Source of the DNA: Actinoplanes sandaracinus
GTDB taxonomy: Bacteria > Actinomycetota > Actinomycetes > Mycobacteriales > Micromonosporaceae
NCBI RefSeq assembly: GCF_030009775.1
Contig: NZ_JASCTH010000006.1
Location: forward strand, 62,001 to 126,000
Length of the DNA stretch: 64,000 nucleotides
Direction of reading: 5' to 3'
Shown: one piece after another, positions 1 through 8,456 of the stretch
How the letters are laid out: the number at the start of each line of letters is the position of its first letter
How positions within the stretch are numbered: position 1 is the first letter of the stretch
Translations under genes and position numbers: made by a program
The notes under the pieces: generated by a model
Databases searched by the model: none
What the model was told of the DNA's origin: nothing
Seen by the model: the letters and a program-made list of their open reading frames with translations, nothing else

Positions 1-689
1 GAGCCACACCTGGCCCTCGGCGACGCCGGCCAGTTCCTTGGGGCCGCCCTCGAAGACCACCCGGCCGCCGCTCATCACCACGACGCGCTCACACAGCGCT
101 CCGACGTCCTCGGTCTGGTGTGTGGAGAGCAGCACGGTCCGCCGCTCGCCGATCCGCGAGATCAACGCCCGGAACGACATGCGCTGCTCCGGGTCGAGGC
201 CGACCGTCGGCTCGTCGAGGATCACCAGCTCCGGGTCGCCGAGCAGTGCCTGCGCGAGACCGAGTCGCTGACGCATGCCGCCGGAGAGTTTGCGGACCTT
301 GGTCTTCGCCCGGTCGGTGAGTTCGACCTCGTCGAGCACCCGCCGCACCTCGGCCCGCCGCCGCTGGGTGTCGGTCATCTCCTTCAGCACGGCGACGTAG
401 TCGAGCAGGTCGTACGCCGTGAAGTGGGGGTAGAGCCCGGGGTTCTGCGGGAGGTAGCCGATCCGCCGCCGCACCTCGGTCCGTTGCGCCGGGACCGCCG
501 GGTCGAAGCCGTGCACCCGGATCGAACCAGCGTCCGGACCGAGCGCGGTGGCCAGGCATCGCAGCAGGGTGCTCTTACCCGCCCCGTTGGGGCCGAGCAG
601 ACCGGTCACGCCGACCCCGATCGTCAGGTCGACGGCGTCGAGCGCGACCGTCGATCCATACCGTTTGGACAGGCGGTCACCGTGGTCAT
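1..689 (-). CDS. ABC transporter ATP-binding protein (3' end beyond window; start in doubt)
   Basis: This is the ATPase subunit of an ABC transporter. On the minus strand the frame shows a Walker A motif (GPNGAGKST, near 575-600), the signature LSGGMRQRLG, Walker B VILDEPT and the switch histidine in LSTH. The C-terminus runs off the window at position 1. It follows a membrane protein and a sigma factor in the same direction, so it probably belongs to their operon. The start is odd. The ATG at 689 overlaps the upstream TGA (ATGA), but its frame stops within about 20 codons. The ATPase frame has no ATG, GTG or TTG before the fold begins, only CTG at 672, followed by SKRYGSTVALD. A one-base insertion near 671-674 would join ATG 689 to the ATPase frame as MTTVTALSKRYG. 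The family is certain; the N-terminus is not. Confidence 0.8.
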
Positions 690-1522
690 CGGCTCTCTCC
701 CAGGTCGAAGCGGCGTCGCCGCAGGGTCAGGACTGCCGCGGCGGCCGCGGCCGCCGCGAGGTAACCGAATTGCGCCGGCGGGCCGAACACCAGCGGCACG
801 AAGACGTCGTCACGGACCACCCGGACGACGGCATACAGCCCGGTGAGCCAGAGGCCGCCCAGGGTGCCGGCCGCAACCGGCAGCGACAGGCTGGTGGCCA
901 GGGCGAGCGTCCCGGTGCAGAGCAGCAGTGCGGGCAGCAGCCACGCCGCCGCGAACCACCCGGGGCCGGGCAGCAGGAGACCGGCGACCGCGGCCATCAC
1001 CACGGCGACGCCGACCACCGCGACGGCCCGCCACAACACCAGGGCGGGACCGGCCGCCGGTGTGGTGCCGGTGATCTCGCGCATCGGGTCGGCCGACGGG
1101 CCGTAGGCGGTCGCGACGGTCGCCACCGGCAGGATCGGGGCGAGAGCCAGGAAGACGGTGCTCATCGCGGCGGCGCCGGACCAGTCGAGCCACGACACGG
1201 CCACCGCGAGCCCGAGGACCGCTGCCGTGGCGGCCAGCCACGACCAGCGCAACGCCGGGGTGGCGGTGAGCAGGCGCAGCCGGTGCTCGGGCAGGCCCAA
1301 CCGGGTCAGCAGTCGCTGCAGCGGGCCGACCCGGGGAGCGTGGACGTTGTCGTAGATGACGGAGAAGTTGCCGGTCAGCCAGGTGTAGTCGACCGGCACC
1401 CGCGTGCGGCAGCCCGCGCAGGCCAGCATGTGCGCCTCGACCGCCATGACCCGGCTCGGGCTGAGAGTGCCCTCTTCGTAGTCGCTGAGCAGTGCGGTGT
1501 CGATGTGCCATGAGTCGGTCAT
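686..1522 (-). CDS. Anti-sigma-like zinc-finger membrane protein
   Basis: 278 aa. The N-terminal ~60 residues resemble the zf-HC2 anti-sigma fold, with an H-x3-C-x2-C pattern (HMLACAGC) at about residues 31-38. The rest is mostly hydrophobic with about six predicted membrane segments between residues 95 and 265. It overlaps the upstream sigma gene by 4 bp (ATGA at 1519-1522), as expected for a sigma and its membrane-bound antagonist. The downstream ABC ATPase suggests the membrane part may instead, or also, be a transporter subunit. The inferred role is to sequester the ECF sigma at the membrane. Partner and signal cannot be read from the sequence. Confidence 0.7.
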   Translation of the reverse strand: MTDSWHIDTALLSDYEEGTLSPSRVMAVEAHMLACAGCRTRVPVDYTWLTGNFSVIYDNVHAPRVGPLQRLLTRLGLPEHRLRLLTATPALRWSWLAATAAVLGLAVAVSWLDWSGAAAMSTVFLALAPILPVATVATAYGPSADPMREITGTTPAAGPALVLWRAVAVVGVAVVMAAVAGLLLPGPGWFAAAWLLPALLLCTGTLALATSLSLPVAAGTLGGLWLTGLYAVVRVVRDDVFVPLVFGPPAQFGYLAAAAAAAAVLTLRRRRFDLGESR

Positions 1523-2094
1523 GCCAGCAGCTCCCTCAACCTCGTCCGGGCGCGCATCAGCCGGGTCTTCGCCGTGCCCTCGGGGATGCCGAGCAGTTTC
1601 GCGGCCTCACGCACCGAGAGGCCGTCGAGCGCGGTCGCCTCGATCAGGTGGCGCAGTTCGGGGGAGAGCCGGTCGAGCGCCGGACCCAGGGCGCCGTGCT
1701 CGACGCCGAGCAGCACCAGCTCTTCGGCGGACGGCGTGGTGGCGACGTCGGGCAGCTCGGCGGCGGGACCGCTCAGCCAGCGGTGGGCCGGCCCGCGCAG
1801 GGCGGAGAGGAGGCGGCGGACGGCGATGGTCCAGAGCCATGCCGCGGCGTCGGCCGCCGTCACCTCATACCGATGGGCGTCTTTCCAGACCGCGACGAAC
1901 GTGTCCTGAATTGCGGCGTCGACCACGTCGGGGTCGGCGCAGCGCCGGCGGAGGCGGGCGCGCAGCCAGCCGGCATGCCGGTGATGCAGCAGGCGCAACG
2001 CCGCTGTCTGCCCGGCGGCGATGGCGCGCAGCAGCTCGGCGTCGCTGCTCTGCTCACTGGCCGGCGGCACCGGCTGCGGTCTTTTCCGTCGCAC
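1519..2094 (-). CDS. ECF-type RNA polymerase sigma factor
   Basis: 191 aa, the usual size for an ECF sigma factor. Region 2 lies around residues 25-95 (DAAIQDTFVAVWKDAHRY, then AWLWTIAVRRLLS). Region 4 lies around 135-190 with the helix-turn-helix LSVREAAKLLGIPEGTAKTR. It should direct RNA polymerase to a small set of promoters, probably including its own. Its stop overlaps the start of the anti-sigma-like gene, so the two are probably co-translated. The ~130 bp upstream contain about four imperfect 30-bp direct repeats (see the repeat entry), which could be a regulatory region. Confidence 0.88.
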   Translation of the reverse strand: MRRKRPQPVPPASEQSSDAELLRAIAAGQTAALRLLHHRHAGWLRARLRRRCADPDVVDAAIQDTFVAVWKDAHRYEVTAADAAAWLWTIAVRRLLSALRGPAHRWLSGPAAELPDVATTPSAEELVLLGVEHGALGPALDRLSPELRHLIEATALDGLSVREAAKLLGIPEGTAKTRLMRARTRLRELLA

Positions 2095-2114
2095 ATCTGG
2101 ACTATCGCCGGCGG

Positions 2115-2226
2115 TCCCCGATCCGGTTCACCGACAAGACCGAGCCCCGGATTCGGTTCCCACACGGCCGGAGGCACGGATTCGGTTGCCGACGAGGCCG
2201 GACTCCCGGGCTCGGTTCATCGAAAG
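2115..2226. repeat. Imperfect ~30-bp direct repeats upstream of the ECF sigma gene
   Basis: The block between the sigma gene and sseA contains three to four imperfect units with a period of about 29-31 bp. Each holds a version of AACCGAATCCG on the minus strand, at about 2200-2212, 2171-2181, 2142-2152 and, more diverged, 2112-2122. The units abut, unlike a CRISPR array with unique spacers. They lie directly upstream of the sigma start and each carries an AACC that resembles an ECF -35 core. Confidence 0.55.
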
Positions 2227-2257
2227 ACGGCGCCACCGGCGAAGGGCGGCGCCGTCT
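2225..2257 (-). terminator. Hairpin terminator after sseA
   Basis: A perfect 10-bp inverted repeat, AGACGGCGCC (2225-2234) and GGCGCCGTCT (2248-2257), with a 13-nt loop lies just downstream of the sseA stop. There is no clear T-tract, which is common in high-GC actinobacteria. Confidence 0.55.
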
Positions 2258-2273
2258 GGAAGGCCGTTGAGGA

Positions 2274-3182
2274 TCAGCTGAGTCCGCCGGGCTCGGTGCC
2301 CTTGGCGATCGGCGCCCGCACCAGGTTGCCCCACTCGGTCCAGGAGCCGTCGTAGTTGCGGACCTGCGGATAGCCCAGCAGGTACCGCAGCACGAACCAG
2401 GTGTGGCTGGACCGTTCACCGATCCGGCAGTAGGCGACGATGTCGTCCGCGGGCTCCAGGCCCAGCTCATCGCGGTAGATCTTGATGAGTTCGTCGTGCG
2501 GTTTGAAGGAGCCGTCCTCGTTCGCCGCGGACTTCCACGGCTTGCTGACCGCGCCCGGGATGTGCCCGCCACGCAACGCGCCCTCCTGGGGGTACGCCTC
2601 CATGTGGGTCAGCTCACCGGAGTACTCCTGCGGAGACCGCACGTCGACCAGCGGCCGCCCGCTGGAGATGTGGCCCATCACCTGGTCGCGGAAGGCCCGG
2701 ATCTCCGCGTCGTTGCGAACCGGGACGGGGTATTCAGCGGCGGGGCGGACGGTCTTCTCCCTGGTCAGCGAGCGCCCCTCGGCGGCCCACTTCTGCCGGC
2801 CGCCGTCGAGCAGCCGCACGTCGCGGTGGCCGAAGAGGCTGAAGACCCAGAGGGCGTACGCCGCCCACCAGTTGAAGTTGTCGCCGTAGAACACGATCGT
2901 GTCGTCACGGCCGATGCCCTTGGCCGCGCACAGTGCGGCGAACGCGGCCGGGTCGAGGTAGTCCCGGCTGACCTGGTCGTTCAGTTCCAGGTGCCAGTCG
3001 ACCTTGACCGCGCCGGGGATGTGGCCGGTGTCGTAGAGAAGCACGTCCTCGTCCGACTCGACGACGACCAGGCCGGGGGTATCCAGATTCGCGGCGAGCC
3101 ACTCGGTGGTGACCAGTTTGTCAGGGTGCGCGTACGCCTGTAGCGCCTGCGCCGGATCGTTCGGAACGGACATGCCTGTCAC
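2274..3182 (-). CDS. sseA: Thiosulfate sulfurtransferase (two-domain rhodanese)
   Basis: 302 aa with two tandem rhodanese domains (about residues 20-145 and 165-285). The second carries the active-site loop CRIGERS with the catalytic cysteine at about C252, as in mycobacterial SseA. The enzyme moves sulfane sulfur from thiosulfate or 3-mercaptopyruvate to cyanide or thiols. I chose the GTG at 3182 because GGAGAG lies about 5 nt upstream; the ATG three codons later (3173) is the alternative. It is divergent from proS, with ~90 bp between the starts for both promoters. Confidence 0.9.
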   Translation of the reverse strand: MTGMSVPNDPAQALQAYAHPDKLVTTEWLAANLDTPGLVVVESDEDVLLYDTGHIPGAVKVDWHLELNDQVSRDYLDPAAFAALCAAKGIGRDDTIVFYGDNFNWWAAYALWVFSLFGHRDVRLLDGGRQKWAAEGRSLTREKTVRPAAEYPVPVRNDAEIRAFRDQVMGHISSGRPLVDVRSPQEYSGELTHMEAYPQEGALRGGHIPGAVSKPWKSAANEDGSFKPHDELIKIYRDELGLEPADDIVAYCRIGERSSHTWFVLRYLLGYPQVRNYDGSWTEWGNLVRAPIAKGTEPGGLS

Positions 3183-3274
3183 GCTAGCTCTCCGGGGAGC
3201 ACACCGGACGTGACCCTGGTGACAACGGGATAACCGGATGAATTCGTCGTACCCGGTCCCTAAGCTCGGTCACC

Positions 3275-5008
3275 ATGCTGCTCCGGATGTCCAGTCTGCT
3301 GCTCAGAACCCTGCGTGAGGAGCCGGCGGACGCGGAGGTGCCGAGTCACCGCCTCCTCGTGCGCGCCGGGTTCATCCGTCGCGCGGCCCCGGGCGGCTAC
3401 ACCTGGTTGCCACTCGGGAAGCTGGTCCTCGACCGGGTCACCGCCGTGGTCCGGGAGGAGATGCACGCGGCCGGCGGGCAGGAGATCTCGTTCCCCGCGC
3501 TGCTGCCCCGCGAGCCTTACGAGACGAGCGGCCGCTGGACCGAGTACGGCGACGATCTCTTCACCGTCAAGGACCGTCGCGGCGCCGATCACCTGCTCGC
3601 ACCGACGCACGAGGAGATGGCGACCCTGCTGGTGCAGGACATGACCGGCTCCTACCGGGACTTCCCTCTCCTGCTCTTCCAGATCCAGACCAAGTTCCGC
3701 GACGAGGCACGGCCGCGGGGCGGCCTGCTGCGCGGCCGCGAGTTCCTGATGAAGGACGCCTACTCCTACGACCTCACCGAGAACGGACTGATCGAGGCGT
3801 ACGAGCGGATGCGCGCCGCATACCAGCGAATCTTCACCAGGCTCGGGCTGGACCACGCGATCGTCTCGGCCGTGTCCGGTGCGATGGGCGGCTCCGTGTC
3901 CGAGGAGTTCCTGGCCGCGGCCGAGGTCGGCGAGGACACGTTCGTGGGCTGCACCGACTGCGACTACGCCGCCAACACCGAGGCCGTGAGCACCCCGGCG
4001 CCGCCCGCGCGGGAGGTGACCGCACCGACCATGGAGGTGCACGACACTCCCGAGACGCCGACCATCGCCTCGCTGGTGGAGCTGGCGAACGAGCGTGGCC
4101 TCGGCGGGCGCACCGACTGGACCGCGGCCGACACCCTCAAGAACGTCGTGGTCACCGTGCTCCACCCCGGTCATGGACCGGAGCTTCTGGCGATCGGTCT
4201 GCCCGGCGATCGTGAGGTCGATCTCAAGCGGCTCAACGCCGCCCTGGCCCCGGCCACCGCGGTCCTCTTCGACGACTTCGAGTCCCGCCCCGATCTGGTC
4301 AAGGGCTACATCGGCCCCCAGGGCATCACGATTCCCTACCTCGCCGATCCACGTGTCGCGCCCGGCACCGCATGGCTGACCGGCGCGAACGAGCCCGGCA
4401 AGCACGCCACCGACGTGGTCGCCGGCCGTGACTTCAACCCCGACGGCACCATCGAGGCGGCCGTGGTCCGGCCCGGTGATCCCTGCCCGGCCTGCGGCGA
4501 CGGCACGCTGACGATGCGGCGTGGCATCGAGATCGGCCACATCTTCCAGCTCGGCCGCCGCTACACGGACGCTTTCAAGGTTGACGTGCTCGGCGCCGAC
4601 GGCAAGCCGGTCCGGCCCACCATGGGCTGCTACGGCATCGGCCTGTCCCGTGCGGTCGCGGCGATCGCCGAGCAGCATCACGACGAGCAGGGCCTGGTCT
4701 GGCCGGCGGCGATCGCCCCGGCCGACGTGCACGTGGTAGCGGCCGGCAAGGACGGCCAGGTCGAGGCCGCCCTCGCTCTCGCCGCCACTCTGTCCCGGGC
4801 CGGGCTCCGGGTGCTCGTCGACGACCGGCCCAACGTTTCGGCGGGCGTCAAATTCACCGATGCCGAGCTCATCGGCATCCCCCGGTGCGTCGTGGTCGGC
4901 CGCCGCCTGGCCGAGGGGTTCGCGGAACTACGCGACCGCCGCACGCGCGAGCGCACGGAAGTGCCCCTTGTGGACATGGCTGGTGTAATCGCCGCGGAGC
5001 TCGGGTAA
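3275..5008 (+). CDS. proS: Prolyl-tRNA synthetase
   Basis: 577 aa, the bacterial-type class II enzyme that charges tRNA-Pro. Motif 2 ([19 protein letters not shown]) is near residues 130-150 and motif 3 ([17 protein letters not shown]) near 450-466. Between them lies a YbaK-like editing insertion (about 225-390) that hydrolyses mis-charged Ala-tRNA-Pro. The C-terminal ~100 residues form the anticodon-binding domain. The N-terminus [21 protein letters not shown] matches other actinobacterial ProS. The short gap to the next plus-strand gene (5041) allows co-transcription. Confidence 0.96.
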   Translation: MLLRMSSLLLRTLREEPADAEVPSHRLLVRAGFIRRAAPGGYTWLPLGKLVLDRVTAVVREEMHAAGGQEISFPALLPREPYETSGRWTEYGDDLFTVKDRRGADHLLAPTHEEMATLLVQDMTGSYRDFPLLLFQIQTKFRDEARPRGGLLRGREFLMKDAYSYDLTENGLIEAYERMRAAYQRIFTRLGLDHAIVSAVSGAMGGSVSEEFLAAAEVGEDTFVGCTDCDYAANTEAVSTPAPPAREVTAPTMEVHDTPETPTIASLVELANERGLGGRTDWTAADTLKNVVVTVLHPGHGPELLAIGLPGDREVDLKRLNAALAPATAVLFDDFESRPDLVKGYIGPQGITIPYLADPRVAPGTAWLTGANEPGKHATDVVAGRDFNPDGTIEAAVVRPGDPCPACGDGTLTMRRGIEIGHIFQLGRRYTDAFKVDVLGADGKPVRPTMGCYGIGLSRAVAAIAEQHHDEQGLVWPAAIAPADVHVVAAGKDGQVEAALALAATLSRAGLRVLVDDRPNVSAGVKFTDAELIGIPRCVVVGRRLAEGFAELRDRRTRERTEVPLVDMAGVIAAELG

Positions 5009-5040
5009 CCGTGACACAACGGCGGTGGAGAGGCAGAAGC

Positions 5041-5433
5041 ATGATCAGGCTGGTCGCGGACGCTATGACCCGGAAGGTCGTCTACCTGCCCGAGGACACC
5101 CCCCTCGACGAGGCCGCTCAGGTCATGCGCGACCAGGGCATCGGTGACGTGGTGGTGACCCAGGGCCCGACGATGGCCGGCATCGTCACCGATCGCGACA
5201 TCGTGGTCCGGGCCATCGCCGAGAAGCTGGACCCGGCGGTCGTGACGCTCGGCGCGATCGCCACCCGTGAGCTGCTCATGGTTGAGCAGAGCGCCACGGT
5301 GGAGGAGGCCGTGCAGGCGATGCGCGAGCGGGGCGTCCGCCGTCTCCTGGTCTGCGACGCCGACCGTCAACTGGTCGGCATCCTCAGTCTCAGCGACGTC
5401 GCCCTTCTGCCCACCTCGTCCGCCGCCGCCTGA
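5041..5433 (+). CDS. CBS-domain protein (CBS pair)
   Basis: 130 aa made almost entirely of two CBS motifs (about residues 7-60 and 70-125), each ending in a GI(V/L)(T/S)xxD-type strand (GIVTDRDIV and GILSLSDVA). CBS pairs bind adenosine nucleotides and often sense energy state. No effector domain is attached, so the target is unknown. ATG 5041 was chosen because GGAGAGG lies just upstream and the CBS fold starts immediately. An upstream extension in the same frame only overlaps proS and has no domain. Confidence 0.88.
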   Translation: MIRLVADAMTRKVVYLPEDTPLDEAAQVMRDQGIGDVVVTQGPTMAGIVTDRDIVVRAIAEKLDPAVVTLGAIATRELLMVEQSATVEEAVQAMRERGVRRLLVCDADRQLVGILSLSDVALLPTSSAAA

Positions 5434-5671
5434 CCACCGCTCCACCGGTCTCGGCCTGACCACGGCCGACAAGCCGCCCGCCTACCGACGGCGTGATCAC
5501 TGCCCGGCCGCCCCGCCGGATCGCCGGCCGGCCGCCCGGGGGTGACGTCCCGCCTGCGGCAGCTCCGCCCACGCCCCGAACGGGCATCGACTGCACCCGC
5601 CCTTTCCACCGTGGCGCACACCGCATCCACAGCAGCGGCCGTCACGGTGATCGACGCGTAGGGTCGAGGTC

Positions 5672-6115
5672 GTGAGTGACATGCCGCCGAAGCTGGCCGA
5701 GATCGTCGACGACTTCGCCTCCGCGCCCCGCGAGGTCGTGCTGGAGATGCTGCTGGAGTTCGCCGACGCCGTGCCGGCGCTGCCCGCCGACCTGGCCGGG
5801 CACGAGGGCATGGAACAGGTCCCCGAGTGCCAGACCGCGTTCTTCCTCAAGGCGGTCGTGCAGCCGGACGAGACCGTGGTGACGCACTTCGACTGCCCGC
5901 CCGAGGCGCCGACCACCCGGGCGTTCGCCGGCATCCTGGCCGAGGGCCTGGCCGGGGCGACCGCGGCGGAGATTCTGGCCGTGCCCGATGATCTTTATGC
6001 TCGGATGGGTCTCTCCCAGACGATCAGCCCACTGCGGGTGCGTGGTGGGACGGCGATCCTGGCGCGGCTCAAGCGTCAGATCACCGAGCAGGCGACCCCC
6101 CTCAAGACGGAGTGA
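5672..6115 (+). CDS. SufE-like iron-sulfur/sulfur transfer protein
   Basis: 147 aa, SufE family. The conserved cysteine is in VPECQT at about C53, equivalent to the persulfide-accepting cysteine of SufE. SufE takes sulfur from a cysteine desulfurase for Fe-S cluster assembly. No desulfurase gene lies nearby. In actinobacteria such genes often sit beside a rhodanese, and sseA is 2.5 kb away. GTG at 5672 fits the family N-terminus. Downstream, 1 bp separates it from the DsbA-like gene, so the two are probably an operon. Confidence 0.85.
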   Translation: MSDMPPKLAEIVDDFASAPREVVLEMLLEFADAVPALPADLAGHEGMEQVPECQTAFFLKAVVQPDETVVTHFDCPPEAPTTRAFAGILAEGLAGATAAEILAVPDDLYARMGLSQTISPLRVRGGTAILARLKRQITEQATPLKTE

Positions 6116-6116
6116 C

Positions 6117-6758
6117 GTGGATATTCAGGTCTGGTCCGATGTGATCTGCCCGTGGTGCTACATCGGCAAGGTGCGACTCGAGAAGGCACTGGAGGCCTTC
6201 GACGGCACGGTGACGGTCACCTACCGGGCGTACCAGCTGGACGCCTCCCCAGCGCCGGAGCCCTTGCCGATCAAGCAGGTGATGGCGGAGAAGTTCGGTG
6301 GCCCGGCCCGTGCGGAGCAGATGTTCACGCAGGTGGCCGCCATCGGCGCGAGTGAGGGATTGACACTCGACTTCGACCGGGCGATCGCGGCCAACACCTT
6401 CGCGTCGCACCGGCTGATCGCCTGGGCGGCAACGCAAGACCGCCAGGCGGACATGCTGGACGCCCTGCAGCGAGCGCACTTCACCGACGGCATCGACATC
6501 GGGTCCCTGCCCGCCCTCGCGACCGTCGCCGGCACGATGGGGCTGGACGCCGCCGCCGCGCTCACCTACCTGGAGTCCGAGGCCGGCACCACCGCGGTCC
6601 GCACCGACCTCGACGAGGCGCGAGCCCTTGCGATCACCAGCGTGCCGACCTTCGTCATCGACGGGAAGTACAAGGTCCAGGGCGCTCAGGAGCCGAGCAC
6701 TCTGCTCGCCGCCTTCCAGGAGATCTCACGCCGGGAGAGTGCCAACGCCGGTCTATGA
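6117..6758 (+). CDS. DsbA-family (FrnE-like) thiol oxidoreductase
   Basis: 213 aa. A CPWC redox motif is at residues 11-14, directly after the first beta strand (IQVWSDVICPWC). A helical insertion follows, then the cis-proline region SVPTFVIDGKY near residue 180, the layout of cytoplasmic FrnE-like DsbA proteins. There is no signal peptide, so it acts in the cytoplasm. The GTG at 6117 starts 1 bp after the SufE-like stop, giving probable translational coupling and a shared sulfur/redox theme. Confidence 0.88.
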   Translation: MDIQVWSDVICPWCYIGKVRLEKALEAFDGTVTVTYRAYQLDASPAPEPLPIKQVMAEKFGGPARAEQMFTQVAAIGASEGLTLDFDRAIAANTFASHRLIAWAATQDRQADMLDALQRAHFTDGIDIGSLPALATVAGTMGLDAAAALTYLESEAGTTAVRTDLDEARALAITSVPTFVIDGKYKVQGAQEPSTLLAAFQEISRRESANAGL

Positions 6759-6759
6759 C

Positions 6760-6773
6760 GTTTCACGTGAAAC
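6760..6773. promoter_or_regulatory. parS site (isolated)
   Basis: A perfect 14-bp palindrome GTTTCACGTGAAAC, the core of the bacterial parS site bound by ParB. It lies 2 nt after the DsbA-like stop, between two converging genes, about 15 kb from oriC on the opposite side from the parAB cluster. It is the only parS in the first 30 kb of the window. Confidence 0.93.
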
Positions 6774-6787
6774 GACATAGACGATTG

Positions 6788-7342
6788 TCAGGATGCCTCG
6801 CGTGCCAGACCGTCGATCACCTCGGCGCCGGGCAGGGCGCCGAGGGCGGGTCCGGCGATGGCGATCTTGCTGTGCCGCACGCCGGATCCGATGATCACGT
6901 GCGGGGTGGCCACCACACGCGAATCGACCAGAATCGGCCAGGAGACGGGTAGCCCGATCGGGGTGATGCCGCCGTACTCCATTCCGGTCAGCGCGACCGC
7001 GTCGTCGGTCGGCGCGAAACTGGCCTTGCGCACATCGAGGTGTCGGCGGACCACGCCGTTCACGTCGGCGCGGGTGGTGGCGAGCACGATGCAGGCCGCG
7101 TACCGCGTGACCCCACCCCGGCTGCCGGCCACGATCACGCAGTTGGCGGACTCGGCCAGGCTGATGCCGTACGCCTCGCAGAAGGCCGCCGTGTCCGCCA
7201 GCCCGGGATCGATCGGCGCCACCAGAACCTGGTCGGCGTCGATCACTCCTTCGGTCGGCCAGACCGCCAGGGCCTTGGCCACCGGCGGGGCGAGCAGGTC
7301 GGGGCGCGACTGGGCGGGTTCGGTCGGCAGGCTTCCCATCAT
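6788..7342 (-). CDS. YbaK-type aminoacyl-tRNA deacylase
   Basis: 184 aa. It resembles the YbaK/ProX family that hydrolyses mis-acylated tRNAs or similar esters; the family hallmark is seen in VRKASFAPTDDAVALTG followed by GGITPIG. It stands alone, separate from the editing domain of ProS. I chose ATG 7342 because GTGAGG lies ~8 nt upstream; the adjacent ATG 7339 is equally possible. An upstream extension to 7423 has no family similarity. It is convergent with the DsbA-like gene, with a parS site between their ends. Confidence 0.82.
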   Translation of the reverse strand: MMGSLPTEPAQSRPDLLAPPVAKALAVWPTEGVIDADQVLVAPIDPGLADTAAFCEAYGISLAESANCVIVAGSRGGVTRYAACIVLATTRADVNGVVRRHLDVRKASFAPTDDAVALTGMEYGGITPIGLPVSWPILVDSRVVATPHVIIGSGVRHSKIAIAGPALGALPGAEVIDGLAREAS

Positions 7343-7510
7343 CCCGCCATCCTCACCCACCCCGGCGATCACGGCACGTCCACCATCGCACCCGACCTCG
7401 GACGGACAATAGACCTTAACCACCGCATACGCTGATGAATCGGCAATCGTGAGCGGGCGGCCGGCGGAAAACTCTCAGGTTCAAAGCGATCATGCCGACC
7501 GTCAGATGAT

Positions 7511-7960
7511 GTGGAGGAGCGCCGGAAAGCACGCGTCGGGACCGTCAGTGGCCTCGCGTTGATGGTCGGCGCTACGGCGCTGGTCGCCGTCTCCGGCGGC
7601 CGTCACTCGGTCTTCGCCGTCCTGCTGCTCGGCCTGCTGGCGATGGTGCTGACACACGCCCTCGTCGTCGAGATCCAGCGCCAGGCGCGCCGCCGGTCAC
7701 AGACCGCGTGGTACCGCACCGACACGGTCAACACCATCCTGCTGGCGTGCTGGGCGCTGATCGCGGCTGCCATCACCATGGCGCCGTTCGCGTCCCTACA
7801 GGTGCGCGGCCTGGGCGGCCTGCTGGCCGCGGGTTACACCGCCGCCTCGATCTACTTCGTCGTGGAGCGCCGGCGCGCCGTCACATCCCCGTTCGTCGCG
7901 GTCTCCTCGCCGGCCGTGGTGCCCGAGAGCGACCCGGTGACCGATTCCGCGTCGGCCTGA
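7511..7960 (+). CDS. Small integral membrane protein of unknown function
   Basis: 149 aa with four predicted membrane helices (about residues 12-28, 33-52, 72-91 and 98-115). A basic loop (RQARRRSQ) follows helix two and a polar C-terminal tail of ~30 residues ends the protein. I do not recognise a family. The GTG at 7511 has no strong Shine-Dalgarno. The last 109 bp overlap the converging Nudix gene, so both C-termini are encoded on opposite strands of the same DNA. Confidence 0.65.
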   Translation: MEERRKARVGTVSGLALMVGATALVAVSGGRHSVFAVLLLGLLAMVLTHALVVEIQRQARRRSQTAWYRTDTVNTILLACWALIAAAITMAPFASLQVRGLGGLLAAGYTAASIYFVVERRRAVTSPFVAVSSPAVVPESDPVTDSASA

Positions 7961-8361
7961 CCGCCCGGCGTCGGCAGCACCACCATCAACGGTGGCACCG
8001 GCACGCCGCTCGTCTCGATCGGCAGTTCAGGAACCGGTAGCCAGTCGATCCCGATCTGTTCCGGCCCGGAACCGTCGTCTCGCCCGAGTCGTGGCTCGCC
8101 GTCGGCGACGGTCACCGTGAAGACCGACGTCATGCCCGACGGGTAGGGCATCTCCAGCACGTAGCGGGCGTCGCTGACGATCAGGCCGGTTTCCTCGAAC
8201 ACCTCGCGCCGCAGTGCCTCCTCGGCCGTCTCGCCGGGGCGCAGGCCGCCGCCGGGAAGCGTCCACCACTCGCCGCCACCGAATCGCCGGCTGCGCTCGT
8301 GCATCATCAGCACACGGCCGTCCCGCACGATCACGGCGGCGGCCCGTCTTCGCTCATCCAC
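7852..8361 (-). CDS. Nudix hydrolase
   Basis: 169 aa. The Nudix box GGLRPGETAEEALRREVF continues EETGL at residues 38-60, matching Gx5Ex7REUxEExGU, so the enzyme should hydrolyse a nucleoside-diphosphate-linked substrate. The substrate cannot be told from sequence. The fold ends near residue 130. The remaining ~35 residues are polar, low-complexity, and lie opposite the tail of the converging membrane-protein gene, so they may be a recent read-through extension. Confidence 0.85.
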   Translation of the reverse strand: MDERRRAAAVIVRDGRVLMMHERSRRFGGGEWWTLPGGGLRPGETAEEALRREVFEETGLIVSDARYVLEMPYPSGMTSVFTVTVADGEPRLGRDDGSGPEQIGIDWLPVPELPIETSGVPVPPLMVVLPTPGGQADAESVTGSLSGTTAGEETATNGDVTARRRSTTK

Positions 8362-8413
8362 GCCCTGCAGGCTAGCCGCACGAACTGCGCCCCGCAGGGC
8401 TCATTCATTCCTC

Positions 8414-8422
8414 TGTGGATAA
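8414..8422 (-). promoter_or_regulatory. Isolated DnaA box
   Basis: A perfect 9-mer TTATCCACA, read on the minus strand, lies between the Nudix gene start and the end of the lipoprotein gene, far from oriC. It matches the DnaA consensus and may titrate DnaA or regulate the Nudix gene. One 9-mer can also occur by chance. Confidence 0.5.
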
Positions 8423-8456
8423 CCCGGCACGTTCGCTGGAACGGGCAAATGCGTGC

